Shown here in pieces: positions 44,060 to 49,825 of a DNA stretch of 49,825 bases. How positions within the stretch are numbered: the first letter of the stretch is position 1; every line of letters begins with the position of its first letter. Under the pieces are notes generated by a model. That model did not search any database. It was not told the origin of the DNA and saw only the letters and a program-made list of their open reading frames with translations. The translations under genes and the position numbers were made by a program. Source of the stretch: Phoronis australis (Eukaryota; Phoronida; Phoronidae); NCBI GenBank assembly GCA_002633005.1, contig NMRA01000378.1, positions 386,793 to 436,617 of the forward strand, written 5' to 3'.

Positions 44060-44985
44060 ACTCTATCGATAGACTTACTATCTCTATCGATACACTTACT
44101 ATTTCTATTGATAGACTTACTAACTCTATCGATAGATTTACTAACTCTATCGATGGACTTACTGTCTTCATCAAGAGACTCACTAACTCCATCGATACAC
44201 TTATTAACTCTGTCGATAGGGCTAATATCTCTATTGATAGGTATACTAACTCTATCGATAGACTTACTATCGTTCACGATAGATTTACTATCTCTGTCGG
44301 TAGACTTATCAATTGTATCGATAGACTTAATTACTCTATCGATAGACTTACTATCTCCATCAACAGACTTACTAACTCTATCGATAGACTTATTAACTCT
44401 GTCGATAGTGTTAATATTTCTATTGATAGGTTTACTAACTCTATCGAATGACTTATTATCTCTATTGATAGACTTACTAACTCTATCGATAGACTTACTT
44501 ACTCTATTGGTGGACTAACTAACTCTATCGATAGACTTACTTACTCTATTGGTGGACTAACTAACTCTATCGATAGACTTTCTATCTCTATCGATACACT
44601 TACATGTACAAGCTCTATAGACAGATCTACTATCTCTATCGATAGACTTAGTAACTCTATCGATAGACTTAGTATCTCTATTGGTAGACTTACTAACTGT
44701 AACGAGAGACTTACTAACTTCATCTATAGACTTAGTATCTCTATGAATAGACTTACAACTCTATCGATAGACTTATCATCTCTATAGACATTCTTACTAT
44801 CTCTGTTAATAGGCTTACTTACTCAAAAGATAGACTTACTATCTCTATTAATAGACTTACTAACTCTATCGATAGAGTTACTAACTCCATCGATAGACTT
44901 ACTATCGCTGTCGATCGACTTTCTATCTCTATCGATAGACTTATTAACTCTACCGATAGACTTAGTAACTCTAGTAACTCTATCG
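44060..44985. repeat. 21-bp minisatellite, about 44 diverged units
   Basis: Tandem 21-base unit built on CTATCGATAGACTTACTA, with the palindrome TATCGATA in each unit. As 21 is a multiple of three, long frames appear on both strands (L-S-I-D-L-L-T on plus, S-I-D-R-V-S-K on minus). Units are diverged (ATC/GTC/ATT cores). No start context or flanking exon supports translation. It lies in or after the second intron of peptide gene 2. Confidence 0.95.
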
Positions 44986-45029
44986 CTAGAGTTACGATAT
45001 CGAGGTTGCTGCCTCAGTTTCAAATTAAA

Positions 45030-45460
45030 ATGGAGAACCGAAACAAGCATATTGTTGATTTGTGCAAGCTAGGACTGACTCAAAATGAAATAATAAAGGT
45101 ACTCGTGCGTCGTTTTGGAGTGTCTTTAAGCACATGACAATTGCGACGTCGGCGCCGTAAAATATGTCTGATTTTGATGAAGTAGTTCATTTTGTTGAAG
45201 AACAAGTCTCGGGTTCAGGTCAGATGCACGATTATAGGTTTATGCATCAGGAGTGCGTAGCAAATGGTGTAACTGTACCCCGAGATACACTTTGGCAGTT
45301 GTTAATTGTCATTGATCATTCTGAAGTTGAAGCCAGACGTAAACGGTTAATTCGGAGGAGGTATGGTGTCCGTCGCCCGAATGCCATTTGGCATATGGTC
45401 TTTTAAGACAAATTAAAGTCATATGGGATTTGTATTAATGACTGTTTTGAAGGTAATTCA
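45030..45460 (+). pseudogene. Integrase-core (DDE, rve-like) transposon-derived pseudogene, N-terminal part
   Basis: ATG 45030 opens a helix-turn-helix-like segment (HIVDLCKLGLTQNEI, VRRFGVSLST), with a TGA where Arg is expected before Q-L-R-R-R. After a frame shift near 45160 comes a linker (D-F-D-E-V-V-H-F-V-E-E-Q, G-S-G-Q-M-H-D-Y-R-F-M-H-Q), then RRRYGVRRPNAIWHM and, past a stop, D-K-L-K-S-Y-G-I-C-I-N. This layout is that of the integrase-core-domain proteins found in many copies in fish and marine invertebrates, where W-H-I/M-D carries the first catalytic Asp. Here that Asp is replaced (W-H-M-V). The frame is lost and the rest of the core is absent, so it is dead. Confidence 0.75.
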
Positions 45461-45485
45461 AGATCCGTAATGTGAGTGGATTCCC

Positions 45486-45565
45486 CAGGCCCGTAGCCAG
45501 GGGGGTGGGCGGTTCGAGGGGTTCGAACGAATCCCTCCCCGCGGAAAAAGTCCAGCCCCAGCCTA
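45486..45565. repeat. Terminal piece of a small DNA element
   Basis: AGGCCCGTAGCCAGGGGGG followed by GGGTTCGAACGAATCCC, a short inverted repeat, then CCGCGG. The GGCCCGTAGCCAGGGGG end is a recurrent type of transposon terminus in animal genomes. The other end was not found. Confidence 0.45.
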
Positions 45566-45631
45566 TCCGTTAAAGATATGATACAGATGCCAACAACAAA
45601 ACAGCTGCAGCTATTGGTACTAATAACTACA

Positions 45632-45841
45632 ATGTTAACTAAGTTCGTAATAATTTTGAACTTGCTTCTGGTTCAAAGCGCTTCAAGTAATCATCGGGCA
45701 GTACCCGGCCAGCTTCGCCCGAGTGGTATTTGCATAGATGACTGGATCGTGCATACGATTAGAGGACTCCTCCGAGGCTTTATGTTACTCATGGGCATTG
45801 AACACGAGTGGTGGTTACACTGTAGGCAAACAAGGGGATAA
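45632..45841 (+). CDS. Small secreted-protein-like frame, paralogue of 32535-32759
   Basis: 69 codons from ATG 45632 with a clear signal-peptide N-terminus (M-L-T-K-F-V-I-I-L-N-L-L-L-V-Q-S-A-S-S), then RAVPGQLRPSGICIDDWIV, H-T-I-R-G and a tail with W-W-L-H-C. Two Cys in the mature part. An upstream in-frame ATG at 45578 would extend it to 87 codons, but the 45632 start puts the hydrophobic stretch at the N-terminus, so I prefer it. The central motif QLRPSG(I/V)C(I/V)DD is shared with the partner. Family and function unknown; no TATA box seen. Confidence 0.45.
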   Translation: MLTKFVIILNLLLVQSASSNHRAVPGQLRPSGICIDDWIVHTIRGLLRGFMLLMGIEHEWWLHCRQTRG

Positions 45842-46501
45842 AGAAGTAGATGTGTACACCTAGCTAATGGTATATAGCAGCGAGAGAGCTCCCAAAAAGT
45901 CACAGTGAGGTGTGAATGCCTTAAAATCGAACAAGAAACAAAACAACACAACATAGGTTTGTCATCTACATGTAATATTTATTGCTAGCATAGTACGGTA
46001 AAGGGCAGGCGTTTTCAAATTCCGAATCAGAAGTGTTCGCCAAATACAGGTACATTTTCATATAGTGTCGAATTCGATTGTGGATTGGCGGACTCACATG
46101 CATGCGAGTACACGTGTGTGCGTTTCCGTTCTTTTAAATTCAGTAGAAAGCGACGGTAAGTTAACAAAAGGCAGCCCTCAGTCGTTGCTCAGAATTTAAC
46201 TACAACCGTGTTTGATTGCTCTGAGAAAACGTTTACCGAAGAGCACGTTCACATTTTTGAGGGAAAGCAGGTCTAGACACAATAAAGACTTTGTTCCGGC
46301 AATGGTGATAGACTTCTCTTGTGAAAAGTGTCAGTGGAGCACAGCCTCACAGAGTTCATACGAGCAACTGACTTAATGGAAAAGATTCCCTAGGTTAGAT
46401 GCCACAATTCGGAAGGTTCGCTACTCCGAGGTGTCGCCATCTTCGAAAGTTTACTCAGTATTTCGAATGTCCACAATTCCAAAACCCGAACTCAGACAGT
46501 T

Positions 46502-46720
46502 ACTTTTTCTCAAATATAAGCACAGCCCCAGGAGTCGCTTTCGCATTATATCCAGGTTCTAATTCACACCCTTGCACGGACATGTATTCATTAGTAAGAA
46601 AGAGATAGAGAAGTTGAAGACACATATGTGCAATGCTCGATTGGCTGTCAGTGAAGCCATGATTCGAACTCGATCGGGTCGCTCTAGAACAGGAGTCCCG
46701 AACTCAAACCACTGAGTCAC
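46502..46720 (-). mobile_element. tRNA-derived SINE insertion with target-site duplication
   Basis: On the minus strand the element begins GTGACTCAGTGGTTTGAG (A box) and has GAGTTCGAATC (B box) about 50 bases on, then an unrelated body. ACAGTT flanks it on both sides (46496-46501 and 46721-46726). The paralogous arm has a single uninterrupted AACTGT at 31900-31905, i.e. an empty site. This places the insertion after the inverted duplication. Confidence 0.75.
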
Positions 46721-47385
46721 ACAGTTCATTAGTCTGATTGTCTGCTAATGAGGTCGTAACAAACATGAATAAATTACCGTATTTGTGACCATTTAGTAAC
46801 CATCAAAGGGTGTGCAAAAGTTCACGAGCTCTAAATACATATGGACTTCATTGTTTACACATGAGCTCGGTTCCAATCACTGCCAATCGTGATTCTTGAA
46901 TCTATATAACAAATCATTGTCAGTTAGGGGCAACATCTGAGGCATGGATCCGTTCTGCGGCGACCAACGGTTTTATAATATAGAAGACTGAATTGGGCTC
47001 ACTGACTATGCGAAGACTGGCAGGGGCATGGTAACCTGCTACAGTAACTACATTAATTTCGACCCCCCGTGTGCATGGTTCCGGTGGGTGAAGTTCAGGC
47101 GTAGCGGTCCTAAGCTTTTCAGCCCCGCTGTGATATGATGCGACCTTGACATGCATTTGATGGATGTATCGTGGTTTATAATTCATCAATATTCCCATTC
47201 CATATTTTTTAAAATGCAATAACGTTAACACGCAAAAATATAACTAGATAAAAAAATTTCGTCGAGTCAATGTCCGACTGAATAATTCTGTCCAAGAAGG
47301 TGTAATCAGTCATTTAAACATGCCCGATTTGACAATTTGGCAGGAAGTAACGCGAGAACGTTTTGGACCACAATACATCCTAATT

Positions 47386-49825
47386 GAGTCCTGCTATTTT
47401 TGAGCAACCGCCATCTCACCCTCATCTCTGGGTATTACTTTATTATAATTCCGTCTCATCTCAAAAACATAGAGCTGAGAGTCATTGTTGTGTACACAAA
47501 TTTACTTCCCCTGATTAAGCTGCGTCAACTGAGGGTCTTAATGCAAGAAATTTCAACCACCCCCTGCGCAAAGTTTGATACGGGCCTGGGCTCGACCACA
47601 AGAGAAACAGTAACCAAAGGTTCATTGCAAGCTTTTGTGTATTGGCCGTTCGTAATTATGAAGGCTGTCCAAAATGATTCGATTCGACCGTGGAACGGAA
47701 AATTCCCACCTGGCCCAGATGCAGTCCTACGTGAGGATGACAACGATGTGCTTGCGAACAAAACAGGTTTCTTTAGGGCCAAAGCACCGAATTGAATCGT
47801 GTGTTAGAAGATTTGAATGAGCTCTAAACAAAACTGCAGAAAAACATTACTGAAAAAACTGGATTATTTCTTCTTCCTCGTCTTTGTATTTCTATTTTTA
47901 TAGCATAACCTGTCGTACTTGGCTTTTTTGGCCACAAGGTCTCTATCACTGAATTTCATTTGCATATTCAGGTCTCCGGACTGAGCTGTGCGATGCAAAT
48001 CCATCTGAAAAATGCAAACTGGTATCACTGATTTAACATTCGAATACCAGGTTGTTGGTATGCACATTTTTCAGACAGACTTATCGGAAATTTATCAAAA
48101 ACTAGCATAACAGATTAAGGAGCGGTCTGTCAGTGATCTGTCGCCTAAAAATTTTGACCGTATCCAATAAGATTAATTGATGCGACTGAAAATAAGTTCG
48201 CTGATGTACCAATGCAGAGATTGAAATTTATTTTTTTAATCAGATGATCATACCATAGCCAATATGTTTACAGAACGTTTGACAAAATGGGCAGGGGCTT
48301 CCCCCGTCCTCAGATTACTACGGAGACGCCGGCCAGTCGGGCATTTTAATTTAGGTACCATTGCAACTACCTAAGTAATTAATGTTTGCAAAAAATTCAG
48401 AAGAGGTTGCCCCTGTTCCAGAATTAGGGAGGGGGATGAGGTACACTTGCGCACGTTGATTTAACAGTTCATTCCAACATTTACTCTCTTTAACCTTCCC
48501 CAAAAACGCTTGATTTAAAGTGCTTAAAATCAGACCCGCAGTATAACGCCATACGATTATCCCCTGACGCAATCAGTGTAAAAATGGTCGATTTTCAATT
48601 TGGGCAATGACGAACTCTTTGAAAAACAGGATTTCAGGAGTATTTGTTCAAGCTAGGAAGAAATAAAGAAATTAACGGCCCCCTAAGTCATCCTTCTAGT
48701 GCTCAAAAGGTACTTTCAATCTTATAGCAACATGACTTCGATTGTTCAATCAGTGTGTTGCAAAATGTGCCGAAAAACGTCCGGCATATGGAGAACCTAT
48801 GACATGGCCACCTTCTCTACTGGGCCAGTTGAGACAGCACTATTGTCTATGGCCTGAAACGTTGAGGGACTGAACAAGCTAAACAACTACTGGTGAAAAT
48901 ACTAAGCACACATGGAAAACACTAAGATGTACCCAATAAAAACACACAATCCTGTTTTATATTCAAAGCTATAGAAAGTTGCCTCTTTCTCTCTTTCTTG
49001 AAATATGACCCATAACATAGTTTTCCTGCTCGCAAATGATGCACTCATGTGTCAGAATGTATGAATTTCAGGTTAATTTGGTGCTTCATACTTAACAAAT
49101 CTAAATGATTTTCATGAGAAATCTTGGGTAACAACTGTGTCACTTTCAGCAGCTTCAGCTTTATTACTACTGTTGATGTTTTGAAACGTTGCTATGCGTT
49201 TTTCTATGCCTTTTCAATTTTAGTTATGACGCTTAGTCTTCTAGAGTAGTATAGCAGAACATGCTGCAGTGTATAAGCCAGTTGGGCAAAGCAACTGTTT
49301 TCCTGCACAAATGTTTGTGACACATCGTTCTTTTTCGTTTGTTCTGATACACATAATCAATCAGCTTTTGTCAGGATGCTTCTCTAAGCTTCTTCAGGTT
49401 GTGGGTATTAAAATTTAGTGCTGTTTGAGAAACCTTGAATTATCCATGGGAGCTGCCATATTTAAGTTGCTGAGCACAACAATGCCACCAAGTGGCAGGA
49501 ATGTGCGTAATATTTCTTGCAACAAAAACACCTTTTCTTAAAAAATGTGCAAGGGTAGACGTGGGAACTTTTTGGAATTTGAAATATAAGTGTATTTTGT
49601 AGTCACATAGGTTGCCCCCCAAACGTACTCGCAAGTCGAATGAATGCTATGAGATCTGGCCCACCGCCCAGACAGCCTGGCCTGCCGTGCAGGGACATCT
49701 GTGTTCCACAAGCAAGATGAACACATTAATTAGCTACCCAGGCCTTGAATAAGTGAAATTCGTGTGACAAAGAGATTAAAAGATATTGCGTCATGCTCGT
49801 AATACCGCAATAATTTCTCGTCGTG
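47386..49825. other. Non-coding, no gene recognised
   Basis: Opposed frames at 47400-47795 (plus, TTG start) and 47525-47782 (minus) overlap over a GC-richer patch that may be part of a repeat; neither shows a domain. G/C-rich patches at 48290-48320 and 48405-48440 resemble small-element ends. No later exon of peptide gene 2 was recognised. Confidence 0.45.

Larger units (their letters stand above)
45570..47385. repeat. Inverted duplication, arm 2 (partner 30785-32770)
   Basis: Reverse-complement relative of arm 1. It has a 219-base SINE-like insertion absent from arm 1 and lacks roughly 200 bases present there (around 31000-31200). A donor-like ACG-GTAAGTT is kept on the same strand in both arms (plus at 46154; minus near 32245). 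Confidence 0.85.

Noticed and set aside
44054-44518. 154-codon open frame of repeated L-S-I-D-L-L-T
   Set aside because: Consequence of a 21-bp tandem repeat; open frames exist on both strands and no start or splice context supports coding.
44060-44985. CRISPR-like array
   Set aside because: Units are contiguous, with no unique spacers; it is a minisatellite in an animal-type genome.
47400-47795. 131-codon plus frame and overlapping 85-codon minus frame
   Set aside because: Mutually overlapping, the plus one begins with TTG, and there is no recognisable domain or splice context.

Overview
The window reads as non-coding, transposon-littered DNA of an animal nuclear genome. Signs are GT-AG splice signals, TATA/CCAAT promoters, several unrelated non-LTR retrotransposon remnants, tRNA-derived SINEs, MITE-like elements, THAP and integrase-core remnants, micro- and minisatellites, and two uncalled bases. 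TACATGTA-type palindromes are frequent. My best guess is a marine invertebrate deuterostome, possibly a lancelet, but nothing here proves the species. No bacterial genes, rRNA or CRISPR arrays were seen. Most long open frames are chance or transposon-derived.

The most interesting host content is a family of very small secreted-peptide genes. Two near-identical signal-peptide exons (10148-10229 and 43336-43417), both 82 coding bases from ATG to a GTGAG donor, lie 33 kb apart in the same direction. Each is preceded by a plausible TATA promoter and a roughly 31-base non-coding first exon ending in GTAAGT (7590-7620 and 42542-42572). Repeated flanking blocks recur along the window in a broadly consistent order: upstream block 6955/17060/26270; promoter 7559/42509; first-intron block 5930/7635; exon 2 plus intron 10100/43290, with a fragment at 32788; putative polyadenylation exon 15269/21692; downstream block 15485/25818/36675. 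I infer an ancient tandem array of three or four gene units, mostly eroded and broken up by insertions. The exon or exons coding the mature peptide were not found.

Layout: 1-5.7 kb, repeats and a decayed LINE (1125-2755). 5.7-18 kb, first gene unit with a GIY-YIG remnant, a second decayed LINE (8975-9915), a composite DNA element (12669-14009) holding a long inverted repeat around (TA)n, a foldback element (16162-16321) and a tRNA-like sequence with three B boxes. 18-26 kb, second, eroded unit, split by about 3.9 kb that carries two more LINE pieces. 26-36 kb, third eroded unit with a near-identical direct repeat next to an N, a THAP remnant between 16-bp inverted repeats, and one arm of a 2-kb inverted duplication (30785-32770). 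36-42 kb, mostly featureless with two local tandem duplications. 42.3-49.8 kb, the best-preserved promoter and signal-peptide exon, a 21-bp minisatellite, an integrase pseudogene, and the second arm of the inverted duplication (45570-47385), which carries a SINE missing from the first arm.

A second pair of small signal-peptide-like frames (32535-32759 minus, 45632-45841 plus) lies inside the inverted duplication and keeps its frame across a 9-base length difference. All homology statements come from reading by eye and need alignment or transcript data.
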